From: Nanobdellati archaeon
GTDB taxonomy: Archaea; SpSt-1190
DNA length: 5,382 nt
Reading direction: 5' to 3'
Assembly: GCA_015522095.1 (NCBI GenBank)
Contig: WAMX01000046.1
Span: 1-5,382, forward strand
The position numbers were made by a program, and so were the translations under genes. The notes beneath the pieces were generated by a model. That model did no database searches, was not told the DNA's origin, and saw only the letters and a list, made by a program, of their open reading frames with translations. The number at the start of each line of letters is the position of its first letter. The first letter of the stretch is position 1. Of the stretch, positions 5,245 through 5,382 are shown in pieces.

Positions 5245-5382
5245 TTAGTCGTAATCCTTTAAATTTCTATCGAGGATGCTCGTCACCTTCGGCAGCCGCG
5301 CCGCATCCTCGCGGGTTATGAGAAAGCTCTTCTCCCTCCCAAACGGCTCCAGCTCGCTCGCCCTGAGCATGACCCACTCATC
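5245..5382 (-). CDS. C-terminal fragment of an unidentified gene (partial at window edge)
   Basis: The reading frame is open from the window edge to TAA at 5245-5247 and encodes at least 45 residues, starting DEWVMLRASELEPFGREKSF and ending in a charged ILDRNLKDYD tail. I do not recognise it. Composition is soluble and charged, with no membrane segment or cysteine. Codon use (GAG, CTC, GCG, CGC) matches the neighbours and the frame runs unbroken to a stop 7 nt before the regulator start, which is how adjacent genes in this array are spaced. The last codons are AT-rich and hold the proposed promoter of the regulator. The start and most of the protein lie outside the window. Confidence 0.65.
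   Translation of the reverse strand, partial: DEWVMLRASELEPFGREKSFLITREDAARLPKVTSILDRNLKDYD
5257..5268 (-). promoter_or_regulatory. Candidate archaeal BRE/TATA promoter for the HTH regulator
   Basis: Read on the minus strand, AGAAATTTAAAG resembles a purine-rich BRE followed by an archaeal TATA box. Its centre is about 24 nt from the GTG at 5237, so a transcript starting at the usual distance would begin at or next to the start codon (leaderless). This fits the lack of a Shine-Dalgarno site. The element lies inside the last codons of the upstream gene, so it may be incidental. Confidence 0.42.

Noticed and set aside
5243..5245. ATG at 5245 as the regulator start
   Set aside because: It is out of frame with the helix-turn-helix protein; the in-frame start is GTG at 5237.
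4581..5321. Plus-strand open frame of 246 codons opposite the regulator
   Set aside because: It mirrors the codons of a clear HTH regulator in the opposite strand and has no domain or start signal of its own.

Overview
This window is most likely from an archaeon, probably a euryarchaeote-type lineage, with moderately high GC. Three things point there: a protein with a textbook archaeal class III (EppA/FlaK-type) prepilin signal, MKGQLSVEFL; an XRE-type regulator of the archaeal COG1709 kind; and AT-rich TATA-like boxes about 23-29 nt upstream of the genes that lack a clear Shine-Dalgarno site. I cannot place the lineage more precisely from sequence alone.

All genes lie on the minus strand and are packed head to tail, so the reading order runs from high to low coordinates. 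In that order they are: the C-terminal end of an unidentified gene (5245-5382, cut by the window edge); a helix-turn-helix regulator (4533-5237); three consecutive short proteins with an N-terminal hydrophobic segment (4165-4536, 3897-4184, 3608-3895), read here as one class III pilin and two divergent pilin-like partners; an 81-residue protein of unknown function (3359-3604); a CutA-family protein (3050-3334); and an SMC chromosome-organising ATPase (37-3072). Every junction is an overlap or a gap of 24 nt or less. No stretch over 300 bases lacks a gene. No RNA gene, insertion sequence or CRISPR array was seen.

Three points deserve attention. First, the SMC has intact ATPase head motifs and two long coiled-coil arms, but only about 75-85 residues where the normal SMC hinge takes roughly 150-180, giving 1011-1014 residues instead of about 1150-1190. 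Second, the three small membrane-anchored proteins look like a compact minor-pilin cassette translationally coupled to a regulator; the signal motif is perfect in the first and degenerates differently in the other two. Third, start signals fall into two modes. The pilin-like genes and smc have Shine-Dalgarno sites, while the regulator, the 81-aa gene and cutA have weak or no Shine-Dalgarno site and instead have a TATA-like element at about leaderless-promoter distance. This suggests the array is split into at least two transcription units (regulator plus pilins; small protein plus cutA plus smc) despite looking like one operon. All functions are inferred from sequence reading, with no database search.
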